DNA of 64,000 nt from an uncultured Sphaerochaeta sp. (GTDB taxonomy: Bacteria; Spirochaetota; Spirochaetia; Sphaerochaetales; Sphaerochaetaceae): the NCBI RefSeq assembly GCF_963676285.1, contig NZ_OY781063.1, positions 930,001-994,000 on the forward strand, given 5' to 3'. Shown one piece after another: positions 41,282-49,940 of the stretch. The notes under the pieces are model-generated. The model was not told the DNA's origin and ran no database searches. It saw only the letters and a program-made list of their open reading frames with translations. A program made the translations under genes and the position numbers. Position 1 is the stretch's first letter; the number at the start of each line of letters is the position of its first letter.

Positions 41282-42820
41282 TCAACTCTCCTTTGTATTG
41301 GTAAACTGGTCGAGGTTCTGGTAGAAATCGACCAAGCTTGTATATGCTTGTTCGTAGAGGGGAAGATAGCGGTCGTAAAACTCCACATTCGCTTCGTTTG
41401 GAAGAATGCGTCTCTCATAATGAAGCAGATCCTTCACCACATCAGCACGCTCGTACATCCCGATGCCCAAGCCCCCGATAACCGCCGCACCAAAGTTCTT
41501 ACTGTCCTTGAGATGGTTATGCGATACAACAGGAATATTGAAGGCATCGGCAATAATATGCTTGTTGATGTCACTATTCGCCTGCCCCCCGATCACCACC
41601 AATTCCGTGGCTTTGTTAATCGGTTTAAGCGCTTCCCAGATTATCTTCAGATTCATTGCCACACCCTCGTAACATGCACGGAACATATCCGAGCGACGGG
41701 TATTTCGTTTCAGTCCAATGAAAGCTCCACGAGCCTGGGGATTCCAATAGGGACTCCGCTCACCCATCAGATAGGGAAGGAACAGCAATCCATTGGCGCC
41801 AGGAGGCGATTGGGTGACCAGCATTTCGATCAGATGCTGCGGATAACTGCGTTGAAGCTCTGATTGGGTAACCTCTTCCCTAGCCAATTCATCCTTGAGC
41901 CAATCCAGGGAAGCACCAGCAGCCTGCATGGTCCCACAAGGGGCAATCTGATCAGGTTGGATAAATGACCAATTGAAGGTCCTCATCGTTGGCTCCCAAT
42001 ACGGGGTTGGCTTGACCATTCCAATCCATGCTGAGGATCCGAAATAGAGATAGGCATCATCCTCCGTGGTACAACCACCACCCAAGGAGGCACAAACGCC
42101 ATCCCCTGCACCGATGACAACAGGGGTTCCTGGAAGCAACCCTGTAGCTACAGAGGCATCCATTGTCACGTACCCGGCTATTTGGGTAGAGGGTATTGCC
42201 TCTGGGAGTATCTTTGGATTGAGACCGATAATACTTGTCAGGGTGCGAGACCACTGTCGCTTGGTCAGATTAAAAAGGTTTGTTCCTGATGCATCGGAGT
42301 AGTCTGTTACGATCTCTCCGGTGAGCTTGAAAACAATATAGTCCTTCGCCTGGACAACTTTGGAGGTCTTTGCAAAGGCTTCTGGACGATTGTGCATGAT
42401 CCACAGCAGTTTGCTGAGCGTATATGAGGCACTGATCTTATGCCCGGTTATATGGAAAAAGAGTTTCTCATCTATCTGACTAAGGAGTTGTTTTGACTCT
42501 TTATCTGAGCGCATATCCGCCCAGATGATTGCATTACCGATTGGGTCCCCTGCCTTATCGAGGCAGAGACAGCCCATCATCTGTCCACTGAAGGTAACCA
42601 CGGCGATTGACTTCTCGTTGATACCCCGCATCACCTTCTTCGTGGACTCACAAACAGCACGCCACCAATCGCCAGGATCCTGTTCGACTTTGTTGCCCTC
42701 TCGATAGATAACTCGGTAGAGGGAAAGCCAGGAGCTAATGATTTTTCCTTTTTCATCATACACTACCGCTTTATCTCCGGTTGTTCCCAGATTGTGCGAT
42801 AGGATGAGTCTGTCATACAT
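41282..42820 (-). CDS. FGGY carbohydrate kinase, xylulokinase-like (N-terminal Asp replaced by Asn)
   Basis: This is a 512-residue member of the FGGY kinase family. The first ATP motif reads ILSHNLGTTGDKAV, with Asn10 where the family has Asp. The catalytic Asp is present in VIGAGDGVCASLGGG, and the C-terminal LVVIGGQANSDINKHIIADAF matches the second ATP loop. It is clearly a duplicate of the kinase encoded just upstream: FSGQMMGCL, SASYxLxKLLWI, QAKDY and SGTNxFxL are shared. Duplication followed by divergence may give a second substrate or a weakened partner subunit. AGGGG is 7 bases before the ATG at 42820. Confidence 0.85.
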   Translation of the reverse strand: MYDRLILSHNLGTTGDKAVVYDEKGKIISSWLSLYRVIYREGNKVEQDPGDWWRAVCESTKKVMRGINEKSIAVVTFSGQMMGCLCLDKAGDPIGNAIIWADMRSDKESKQLLSQIDEKLFFHITGHKISASYTLSKLLWIMHNRPEAFAKTSKVVQAKDYIVFKLTGEIVTDYSDASGTNLFNLTKRQWSRTLTSIIGLNPKILPEAIPSTQIAGYVTMDASVATGLLPGTPVVIGAGDGVCASLGGGCTTEDDAYLYFGSSAWIGMVKPTPYWEPTMRTFNWSFIQPDQIAPCGTMQAAGASLDWLKDELAREEVTQSELQRSYPQHLIEMLVTQSPPGANGLLFLPYLMGERSPYWNPQARGAFIGLKRNTRRSDMFRACYEGVAMNLKIIWEALKPINKATELVVIGGQANSDINKHIIADAFNIPVVSHNHLKDSKNFGAAVIGGLGIGMYERADVVKDLLHYERRILPNEANVEFYDRYLPLYEQAYTSLVDFYQNLDQFTNTKES

Positions 42821-42843
42821 TTTTTGCCCCTTTCTCCCTTCCA

Positions 42844-44328
42844 TTACCGATTGAACCAAGGTTCAAGGCTGCGATACAGGTCAGCGAATGTTCCTGTCAA
42901 CTCTTCATAGTAAGCAGTGTTTTCCTTATTAGGCGTTACGACTTCCTTGATGGGGTTCATGACCTCAATCATGGAGAAATCTTCGTAGAGACCACACCCC
43001 ACTCCTCCCAGCAAGGCCGCTCCCATGCTTGTTGCCTCTGTCAGGAACTGGGGTACAACAATCTCACAGCCAAAGACATCAGCGAGGACCTGTCGGAGGA
43101 AAATATTCAAGGCACCTCCACCTATAAACATCACCCGACGGTCAGGAATTTCAGAAAGCATTCCAGCAAAGTTGAGCTTCTGGTTCATTGCCACGCCCTC
43201 AAGCAGAGCTCGACAGTGATCAGGGAATGTTGTGGAAATATCCATACCAACAAATGCACCTTTTGCCTTGGTATTCCACCAAGGGGACCGTTCCCCGAGT
43301 AAGTAGGGCAAGAAGGTAAGTCCATTTGCCCCTGGAACAGATTCCTGAGCAAGGTCATTGATGCTATCCAGTGTCTTCCCCTTGTCATTGCCAAGGTAGG
43401 TCTTTGCAAACCAGGAGAGTGATCCACCTGCTGTCTGCATCGTTGCACACGGTTGGTACAATCCAGCTACTGGATGAGCCCAGGTAAAACCAATCTTTTC
43501 TGGATCGGAGAGAGGATGTTTGCTGGCAATTGATACCCATGAGGAAGACCCCATGTACATATAAGGTTTTCCAAACGATACAGACCCGGCACCGAGACTG
43601 GCACAACCACCATCTCCAGCCCCGACTATGACTGCTGTTCCCTCTGGAATTCCTGTCTCCTCGCTTGCCCTTCGATGAACCTCTCCTATCTTTGTTGAGG
43701 AGGGATAGGCTTTGGGAAACAAGGAAGCAGGAACTCCCATTGTATCTAGGATTACCTGTGACCAATCCAGGGAAGCAAGATCAAATGCATTGGTTCCCGA
43801 GGCATCGTTGTAATCGGTGGCATACTCTCCAGTAAGCAGAAAATTCATATAGTCTTTTGCCTGGAGTACCTTGTATGTTTTCTCATACACTTCAGGGCGA
43901 TGCTTCTTGATCCAGAGCAGCTTGGTCAGGGAGTAGGATGCGCTGGGCCTATGCCCGGTTATCTGATAAATCCGGTCGAAACCAAGAGCCTGGATAAACT
44001 CCTGCTCCTCTTCCGTACTCCTCTGGTCGCAATACAACAAGGCATTATGCAGCGGTTTTCCTTCCCTATCTACCGGCAGACAACCCATCATCTGCCCACT
44101 GAAGGAAACAGCTACAACATCCTTGGGGTTGATGGTTGAGAGCACTTCCCTGGAAGACGAGCATACAGCATTCCACCAGATGGAGGGGTCTTGCTCAGCC
44201 CAATTGGAGTTGAATACCTCCATATTGTAGGGCGTCACCCTACTCTCCACCAATGCTCCTCGCTCATCAAACAGCGTTGCCTTATTGCCTGATGTACCCA
44301 AGTCATGTGCCAAGACATATTGCTTCAT
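42844..44328 (-). CDS. FGGY carbohydrate kinase, xylulokinase-like
   Basis: This is a 494-residue sugar kinase with a canonical N-terminal motif VLAHDLGTSGNKATLF (Asp9), the FSGQMMGCLPVD substrate region near 83, the catalytic Asp in VGAGDGGCASLGAG near 239 and the FIGGGALNIFLRQVLADVFG loop near the end. It phosphorylates a ketopentose or related sugar; xylulose is the commonest substrate of this branch. It follows the RbsC-type permease gene by 12 bases with AGGGG upstream, and precedes its diverged duplicate by 23 bases. Confidence 0.87.
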   Translation of the reverse strand: MKQYVLAHDLGTSGNKATLFDERGALVESRVTPYNMEVFNSNWAEQDPSIWWNAVCSSSREVLSTINPKDVVAVSFSGQMMGCLPVDREGKPLHNALLYCDQRSTEEEQEFIQALGFDRIYQITGHRPSASYSLTKLLWIKKHRPEVYEKTYKVLQAKDYMNFLLTGEYATDYNDASGTNAFDLASLDWSQVILDTMGVPASLFPKAYPSSTKIGEVHRRASEETGIPEGTAVIVGAGDGGCASLGAGSVSFGKPYMYMGSSSWVSIASKHPLSDPEKIGFTWAHPVAGLYQPCATMQTAGGSLSWFAKTYLGNDKGKTLDSINDLAQESVPGANGLTFLPYLLGERSPWWNTKAKGAFVGMDISTTFPDHCRALLEGVAMNQKLNFAGMLSEIPDRRVMFIGGGALNIFLRQVLADVFGCEIVVPQFLTEATSMGAALLGGVGCGLYEDFSMIEVMNPIKEVVTPNKENTAYYEELTGTFADLYRSLEPWFNR

Positions 44329-44340
44329 TACCGTCCCCTT

Positions 44341-45294
44341 TTAGTTCTTTGTTGTCTTTCTGATCTGGTCGTACCAAACAGAAGCTACAATCAGGACACC
44401 GACGATGATCTGCAGTATGAAAGCATTGATACCCAGCAAGTTACCTCCATTCTGAATAAGGGAGATCAACAGAGCACCCAGCACGGTACCGATGATGGTT
44501 CCTGAGCCTCCACTCAAACTTGCTCCACCAACAACTGCAGATGCGATTGCGTCCATCTCATACCCTTGTCCAGCAGTGGGGATACCATTTCCAAGACGGC
44601 TGGTCATTAGGATGCCGGCAATGCCGCTCAACAGTCCACTCATGGCATACACACTCACGGTCACCTTTGCGGTGTTGATTCCTGAAAGTCTTGCAGCTTC
44701 GATATTGCTTCCATAGGCAAAAATATTTCGTCCAAAAATGGTCTTGGTGGTAATTACAAAGGTAACGAGAATGACCAGAAACCAAACAAAGAAGAGTGAG
44801 GGGAATCCCAGAAACACCAGCTGTGCGAAGCCAGTGAAGCTTTTTGGGAGCCCTGCGATCATACGAGCATTGGAGAGCAACATGACAATACCACGTGCCG
44901 CCTGCATCATTCCCAAGGTGGCGATGAAAGGAGGCACCTTACCATAGTGAATGATAAGTCCGTTCAGTGTGCCAAGGAGTACACAAACCAAGAGGGCTAT
45001 CAGGATGGCGGGGAATATTCCTATTCCTGCAACCAGAAGTTTCGCAACAACAATGCTGGCAACACCTACCACGGAGCCAACAGACAGATCAATTCCCCCT
45101 GAGATGATGACAAAGGTCATTCCCAGAGCAATGATGCCGTTGACCGAGGTTTGGCGAACCAGATTCCTCAAATTATTGACAGTGAAAAAATTCTTCGTTG
45201 CAAACGAAAGTATCACCATCAATACGATTACAATTACCAACAAGTTGCCTTCAGCAATCCTGAATTTATTATTTTTCTTTGATAACAGTTTCAT
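44341..45294 (-). CDS. Sugar ABC transporter permease (RbsC type)
   Basis: This is a 317-residue inner-membrane permease of the ribose/xylose/galactoside group. GIIALGMTFVIISGGIDLSVGS near 47-68 is the hallmark, and FGRNIFAYGSNIEAARLSGIN in the third quarter is the loop that meets the ATPase. About eight to ten hydrophobic segments are visible. AAGGAG is 6 bases before the ATG at 45294; an ATG seven codons earlier lacks a ribosome site. It lies directly after the ATPase gene. Confidence 0.93.
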   Translation of the reverse strand: MKLLSKKNNKFRIAEGNLLVIVIVLMVILSFATKNFFTVNNLRNLVRQTSVNGIIALGMTFVIISGGIDLSVGSVVGVASIVVAKLLVAGIGIFPAILIALLVCVLLGTLNGLIIHYGKVPPFIATLGMMQAARGIVMLLSNARMIAGLPKSFTGFAQLVFLGFPSLFFVWFLVILVTFVITTKTIFGRNIFAYGSNIEAARLSGINTAKVTVSVYAMSGLLSGIAGILMTSRLGNGIPTAGQGYEMDAIASAVVGGASLSGGSGTIIGTVLGALLISLIQNGGNLLGINAFILQIIVGVLIVASVWYDQIRKTTKN

Positions 45295-45315
45295 CTCTAT
45301 CTCCTTGCTTTCCAA

Positions 45316-46806
45316 TCACAAACCTGATGCGTATCTCAGCAAGGTTTCCTCGCTGAATGCTTCTCGTTCAACAATGTGCGGCATTGATCCCTCATGCAAA
45401 ACCCCAATTCTATCGGCAAGCCCCATGACCTCAGGAAGGTACGAGGAAATCAAGATGACTGCATGCCCATCCTTTGTTAATTGCTCGATCAACTTATAGA
45501 TCTCTTGTTTTGCCCCGACATCAATTCCTACTGTTGGTTCATCAAAAATGAACAGTTTGCTCTCGCAGCAGAGCCATTTTGCAATGATCACCTTCTGCTG
45601 GTTCCCCCCTGAGAGGTTCCCTACCAGCTGATGGATGGAAGGTGTCTTTACCTTCAATTGCTTAACATACTCTACTGATCGCTCCCGCTCTCTCTTCCCC
45701 AATACGAAATTGAATTTTGAGATTGCTTTATAGGATGCAAGATTGATGTTGTGATTGATGGATTGGCTCAAGGCAAGACCTTGGTGTTTCCGGTCCTCCG
45801 GCAACAGTCCAATCCCCAGGGAGATGGCCTTCGAAGGATGCTTGATAACTTCCTTCTGCCCCTTGAAATAGATGGTACCACTCTCGATCGTATCTGCCCC
45901 GTAAATAGCCCTGACAACCTCGGTTCTTCCTGAACCCACAAGGCCGAACAATCCAAAGATTTCTCCTTGCTTCACAGAGAAGGAGATATTCTTCAGTGCT
46001 TTACCACGATTCAGATCCTCAACCCGCAACAACTCATCCCCTTTGGGATAGTGTTCGATATTGTACATGTCAGAGAGTGAACGTCCGACCATGTACGAAA
46101 TCAACTGGTCTTCGTTTGTCTCCTTGACAGGAACAGTCTTTACATGCTGCCCATCCTTGAGTACCGTAACGCGGTCAGAAATGGAAAAGATTTCCTCTAG
46201 GCGGTGAGATATGTAAATAACCGAGATACCGGAAGCTTTCAGCTTCTTGATGATCTCAAACAAAATTTCTACTTCTTCATTGCTCAACAAGGCAGTTGGT
46301 TCATCAAAGATGACCAGCTTCGATTTCTTGTGAACAGTCTTTGCAATTGCAACCATTTCCTGCATTGCAGGAGAAAGTTCGGTGATGCGGAGTCTTGGAT
46401 CGACATCCACATTCAAGGCTTTCAAGGTTTCTGCAGTTTTGGAATACACATGGTTCCAATCAATCATCCCGTTCTTCTTCCGGGGAAATTGCCCCATGAA
46501 GAAGTTTTCCCCAATAGAAAGGTCAGCAGCAAGTGTCAAATCCTGGTAAACAGCTGCCAAGCCCAAGCGGTCTGCTTCAATAACATTCGGTATGGCAACC
46601 TGCTTCCCATCCAGAGAAATTGTTCCCTCATCCTCTTGGTAAACGCCCATGATGATCTTGATGATAGTGGATTTTCCCGCACCATTTTCCCCTACCAAGG
46701 CATGCACCTCACCGGGATAGATGGTTAAATCCACATTGTCGAGTGCCTTGACTCCAGGAAATTGCTTGGATATTCCCTTCAATTCCAAGAATGGTCTTGT
46801 CTCCAT
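45316..46806 (-). CDS. Sugar ABC transporter ATP-binding protein (RbsA/MglA type)
   Basis: This is a 496-residue duplicated ATPase. The first half has Walker A GENGAGKST near 40 and Walker B LVIFDEPTALLS near 160, with ELSPAMQEMV as a degenerate signature. The second half has the degenerate Walker A GLVGSGRTEV, an intact LSGGNQQKVIIAKWL signature and LFIFDEPTVGIDVGAK. It energises the importer formed with the neighbouring permease and binding protein. GGAGG is 6 bases before the ATG at 46806. A strong hairpin lies between this gene and the binding-protein gene. Confidence 0.93.
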   Translation of the reverse strand: METRPFLELKGISKQFPGVKALDNVDLTIYPGEVHALVGENGAGKSTIIKIIMGVYQEDEGTISLDGKQVAIPNVIEADRLGLAAVYQDLTLAADLSIGENFFMGQFPRKKNGMIDWNHVYSKTAETLKALNVDVDPRLRITELSPAMQEMVAIAKTVHKKSKLVIFDEPTALLSNEEVEILFEIIKKLKASGISVIYISHRLEEIFSISDRVTVLKDGQHVKTVPVKETNEDQLISYMVGRSLSDMYNIEHYPKGDELLRVEDLNRGKALKNISFSVKQGEIFGLFGLVGSGRTEVVRAIYGADTIESGTIYFKGQKEVIKHPSKAISLGIGLLPEDRKHQGLALSQSINHNINLASYKAISKFNFVLGKRERERSVEYVKQLKVKTPSIHQLVGNLSGGNQQKVIIAKWLCCESKLFIFDEPTVGIDVGAKQEIYKLIEQLTKDGHAVILISSYLPEVMGLADRIGVLHEGSMPHIVEREAFSEETLLRYASGL

Positions 46807-46839
46807 TCCGGACCTCCTTCCTTTTATACAGCTAAACAT

Positions 46840-46874
46840 GTCTCTAGCTCCTCCTATCGAGAGGAGCCAGAGAC
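46840..46874 (-). other. Intercistronic hairpin after the RbsB-type gene
   Basis: GTCTCTAGCTCCTC (46840-46853) pairs with GAGGAGCCAGAGAC (46861-46874): 13 of 14 bases, one A-C mismatch, loop of 7. It lies 18 bases after the binding-protein stop and 33 bases before the ATPase start. No U-tract follows, so mRNA protection or partial attenuation is more likely than full termination. Confidence 0.72.
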
Positions 46875-46892
46875 TTCAGTTCAGAGAACGAA

Positions 46893-47906
46893 TCAATACT
46901 TTTTCAGTGTGAACGGATCGAGAATGCCTTGTGCTTCTGGATCGTTGACATTGTGCTTCTCAACAACGACTACACCAGTATCGACATACTCAGGAAGGGT
47001 TGCGCCTTCAATAGCCTTTACTGCTGAATCGACGCCCTTGTATCCCATGCCGTACGGATCCTGGACCATGATTGCCTTGATAGCACCACTCTTGATGGCT
47101 GCAACTTCTTCTGGGTCGGAGTCGTATGCAGTTACCATGATCTTGTTGTGCAGACCCTGCTCTGCGATTGCACGGGAGACACCGTCTGCAGAGTGGTTGT
47201 TGTCTGCGAAGATACCAATCAGGTCACTACCATAGGTGGTGATCAGGTCCTCAGTGGTGGAGAGAGCCTTGATGATGTCATTGTCGACATATCTGGTGGG
47301 GATCAACTCGATACTGGGGATCAATTCCTTGATACGGGTAATGAATCCATTGTCACGGTCAGTCAATACCTGGACACCAGCCATTGCACTTACCACAGCA
47401 ACTTTCTTTCCAGCGGTGGAGATGTTGTTCTTCTTCAGATACTCAACCATCTTCTCTGCTGCAAGAGAACCACCAAGGGTGTTATCGGTAGCCAAGAAGG
47501 TATGCACCTTGTCGGTGTTTACCCTATTGTCAACGGTAACAATCTTGATTCCCTTATCATAGGCCATCTCAAGAGCTGGAACAGAAGCATCAGAACTGGT
47601 GGACGAAATGACAATACCATCGGGATTCGTCGAAATGACGTTTTCGAGGATTGCAATCTGCTGGTCGATATCTGACTCAGAGGGTGGGCCGTAGGTCGTT
47701 ACGTTGACCAAATCGGGATTCTCAAACTCATAGTTGAGAGCACCAACGAGCAAGTACTGCCAGAAATCAGAGTCAGTAGCTTTGATGATTACTGCAATCT
47801 CATAGGGTTTTTCGCCCTTTGGGCCATCTGCTTCTTGTGCACCTTGTGCAAACAAGCCGGACATTACGATTGTGACCAAAAGTATGGCACATAGCACTTT
47901 CTTCAT
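46893..47906 (-). CDS. Sugar ABC transporter substrate-binding protein (RbsB type)
   Basis: This is a 337-residue periplasmic binding protein of the ribose/galactose family (Peripla_BP_4). The signal peptide is MKKVLCAILLVTIVMSGLFA with cleavage near 20. Binding-fold landmarks are YEIAVIIKATDSDFWQYLLVGA near 33, IAILENVISTNPDGIVISSTSSDASVP near 88 and IFADNNHSADGVSRAI near 233. AGGAGG is 7 bases from the ATG. As first gene of the operon it sits behind a -24/-12 promoter; the pentose-type kinases downstream suggest a pentose, pentulose or pentitol ligand. Confidence 0.93.
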   Translation of the reverse strand: MKKVLCAILLVTIVMSGLFAQGAQEADGPKGEKPYEIAVIIKATDSDFWQYLLVGALNYEFENPDLVNVTTYGPPSESDIDQQIAILENVISTNPDGIVISSTSSDASVPALEMAYDKGIKIVTVDNRVNTDKVHTFLATDNTLGGSLAAEKMVEYLKKNNISTAGKKVAVVSAMAGVQVLTDRDNGFITRIKELIPSIELIPTRYVDNDIIKALSTTEDLITTYGSDLIGIFADNNHSADGVSRAIAEQGLHNKIMVTAYDSDPEEVAAIKSGAIKAIMVQDPYGMGYKGVDSAVKAIEGATLPEYVDTGVVVVEKHNVNDPEAQGILDPFTLKKY

Positions 47907-47949
47907 TTTTTTTCCTCCTAATGTTGAAAAAAACTGTTACAAAGAACAA

Positions 47950-47965
47950 TGCATAAATTGTGCCA
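47950..47965 (-). promoter_or_regulatory. Sigma-54 (-24/-12) promoter of the ten-gene sugar operon
   Basis: The minus strand reads TGGCACAATTTATGCA. Against the consensus TGGCAC-N5-TTGCA it has every conserved base except one T, and the GG and GC pairs are exactly spaced. Transcription would start near 47939, giving a leader of about 33 bases with AGGAGG before the ATG at 47906. No good sigma-70 promoter competes nearby. The sigma-54 activator encoded at 31555-33537 is a candidate regulator. Confidence 0.7.
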
Positions 47966-48122
47966 ATTATCATGATTTTGTTCACACAATATAGGTATCT
48001 CAATATATATTAGTGGTTTATAAATTTCACAGGTAAATATTTTATCACTATAAGACTAGGTATCAAAAGATATATGCATAGTGAATATGTACATATTTTG
48101 AACATGTATTAGACAGACTGTA

Positions 48123-48188
48123 CACTTTGGACACAAATATACCTCCACTTCGGACACACCTAGAGAGAAGAATTATGTCCAATTCTTC
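48123..48188. repeat. Upstream repeats, candidate activator-binding sites
   Basis: CACTTTGGACACA (48123-48135) and CACTTCGGACACA (48146-48158) match at 12 of 13 bases and are 23 bases apart. A third GGACA core in inverse orientation (TGTCC, 48176-48180) lies inside the inverted repeat GAAGAATT (48167-48174) / AATTCTTC (48181-48188). The array is about 160-240 bases upstream of the -24/-12 promoter, the usual enhancer distance. The rest of the A+T-rich gap 47907-48234 holds no gene. Confidence 0.5.
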
Positions 48189-48234
48189 AGCATTATACAT
48201 GTCAGTAGGTTTTCTTAATAACATTGTCTATTGC

Positions 48235-49374
48235 TCAATCAACAGAACTCTCTTGTTCCTTCTCCGCTTTCAGCAACTGATAGATGGTTGCAACAAATGG
48301 TACCCCAAACAGAATGCCAGGAATACCAAACAGCCCGCCCCCTAGAATGACTGCTGTGAACACCCATACCCCTGGAAGCCCTACAGAGGTACCTACTACC
48401 CTGGGATAGATGATATTTCCTTCCAGTTGCTGGAGGATAACCAGGAAGAGTACAAACAAGAGAGCCATCTTAAATCCTTGGTTGAAGAGCAGGACGAATC
48501 CGATCGCCCCGCCAAGATACGCACCAACCAGTGGAATTATGGCGGTCATACCCACTACCGATCCAACGGTCAGGGCATAGGGGAAGCGGAAGAGCAACAT
48601 TCCCAATGTACAGAGAGAACCCAAGATGATTGCTTCCACGAACTGTCCCGTAAAAAACTTGCCGAACGTTCTGTTGGCAATCACTTTCACATGTACAATT
48701 TTCCGGCAGTACTTCTCAGGTATGAATCGTTCCATCAGATATGTAAGCTGGGACAACAACCTACGTTTGCCAAAAAGCAGGTAAATACTGAAAACCAGTG
48801 CAATTGCAGCGTTCACCACACCATTGATCGCTCCACCCAGGAGTGATAGTGCATAATCTGCAATCTTGGGAGATGAAGATCGCAGATTCTCAACGAAGGT
48901 GTTTATATACCCTTCAATGATGGAGAATCCCTGCTCGAGCTCAGGGCGGGTATGCATGAACTGTTCCAGTGAAGATACAGAATCCTGGTAGAGAACCGGT
49001 AGGTTGGTACTGAACTGCCTGACGGCCAATCCCAACTGGGGCAATAACAGTATTAATACACCAGTAATCAACACCAAGAAAAAAATAAGGGAAATGAACA
49101 CTGCAATAACCCGAGCAGCAAGAGGACTCTTCAGCTTCCCAAAAACTCGGTTTTCCATCCACTTGGCAGGTATGTCAACAAGGTAAGCAAATACAATACC
49201 AAGGATAAGCGGCATGAGCAGTCCCCAGAGCTTCTTGAGTCCTGCCTGCACAGTAGAGAAATACACTACCCCCAGTGCAAGAGCTGCTGTGAGAATGAGG
49301 AGGTGTACGATACTGCGAAAGGTTTTCTTGTCCATCATGAAAATGAGTATTACATATGAGGAGATGGGTTGCAA
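48235..49374 (-). CDS. AI-2E family transporter (PerM/YhhT-like)
   Basis: This is an integral membrane protein of up to 379 residues in the AI-2E exporter family (PF01594). Around seven to eight hydrophobic segments are visible, with the long periplasmic/coiled middle region (VRQFSTNLPVLYQDSVSSLEQFM) typical of the family. The C-terminal GSVVGMTAIIPLVGAYLGGAIGFVLL and ILQQLEGNIIYPRVVGTSVGLPG segments are strongly conserved. Family members export autoinducer-2 or Na+/H+; the substrate here is unknown. The start is uncertain: TTG at 49374 has GGGGAG upstream, whereas ATG codons at 49338 and 49335 have no ribosome site. Confidence 0.88.
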   Translation of the reverse strand: MQPISSYVILIFMMDKKTFRSIVHLLILTAALALGVVYFSTVQAGLKKLWGLLMPLILGIVFAYLVDIPAKWMENRVFGKLKSPLAARVIAVFISLIFFLVLITGVLILLLPQLGLAVRQFSTNLPVLYQDSVSSLEQFMHTRPELEQGFSIIEGYINTFVENLRSSSPKIADYALSLLGGAINGVVNAAIALVFSIYLLFGKRRLLSQLTYLMERFIPEKYCRKIVHVKVIANRTFGKFFTGQFVEAIILGSLCTLGMLLFRFPYALTVGSVVGMTAIIPLVGAYLGGAIGFVLLFNQGFKMALLFVLFLVILQQLEGNIIYPRVVGTSVGLPGVWVFTAVILGGGLFGIPGILFGVPFVATIYQLLKAEKEQESSVD

Positions 49375-49388
49375 TGAAAACTCCCCAA

Positions 49389-49408
49389 AGTATAACCTGT
49401 GCTATACT
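49389..49408. promoter_or_regulatory. Overlapping divergent promoters
   Basis: TATACT occurs on both strands: plus at 49403-49408 with an extended TGC before it, driving the asparaginase-like gene, and minus at 49394-49389, driving the transporter gene. The two -10 elements are only eight bases apart, so the two polymerases would compete. Confidence 0.5.
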
Positions 49409-49436
49409 TTACTGCAGAAATCCAGGAGGGAAATCC

Positions 49437-49940
49437 ATGGCACAGGATGTTCGGATCATCACCACAGGGGGAACGTTCGATAAACAGTACGATGCTATCA
49501 GCGGCGAATTGACTTTCAGGGAGTCACAGCTGCCAAGAATCCTGAATCAGGCTCGTTGTACATTGAGTATCCACCTAGAAGGGCCATTGGCAATTGACAG
49601 CCTCTTCATGACCGAGGAGCAGAGGGAAGAGATAGCCCAAACCTGCGTACATAGTCCTGAAGAGAAAATTGTAGTTGTTCATGGCACTGACACCATGTGC
49701 AGAACTGCATCTGTAATTGCTGAGGCACTGAAAGAGGATACAAGCAAGACCGTGGTACTAACAGGAGCCATGATCCCCTACTCCCTGGAAAATTCTGATG
49801 CAGTATTCAATCTGGGTTGCGCTCTTACCGCTGTCCAGCTCCTTCCACCCGGTGTATATATTACCATGAGTGGAAGGGTTTTTCCGCATGACAACTGCAG
49901 GAAAAACAAGGACAAGGGGGTGTTTGAGGCTATCTCCTAG
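49437..49940 (+). CDS. Single-domain asparaginase-like protein
   Basis: This is a 167-residue protein matching only the N-terminal catalytic domain of bacterial L-asparaginases (PF00710). Both catalytic threonine motifs are present: ITTGGTFDKQYD near 8-19 and VVHGTDTMCRTA near 78-89, followed by LTGAMIPYSLENSDAVFNLG near 107. Full asparaginases are about 330 residues with a C-terminal domain, which is absent. Short forms of this kind occur in other bacteria, so this may be complete rather than truncated. GGAGGG is 6 bases before the ATG at 49437. Its stop overlaps the convergent oxidoreductase gene by 11 bases. Confidence 0.82.
   Translation: MAQDVRIITTGGTFDKQYDAISGELTFRESQLPRILNQARCTLSIHLEGPLAIDSLFMTEEQREEIAQTCVHSPEEKIVVVHGTDTMCRTASVIAEALKEDTSKTVVLTGAMIPYSLENSDAVFNLGCALTAVQLLPPGVYITMSGRVFPHDNCRKNKDKGVFEAIS

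Noticed and set aside
48127..48345. 72-codon plus-strand frame upstream of the sugar operon
   Set aside because: It overlaps the end of the transporter gene and the repeat array and has no ribosome site or recognisable composition.
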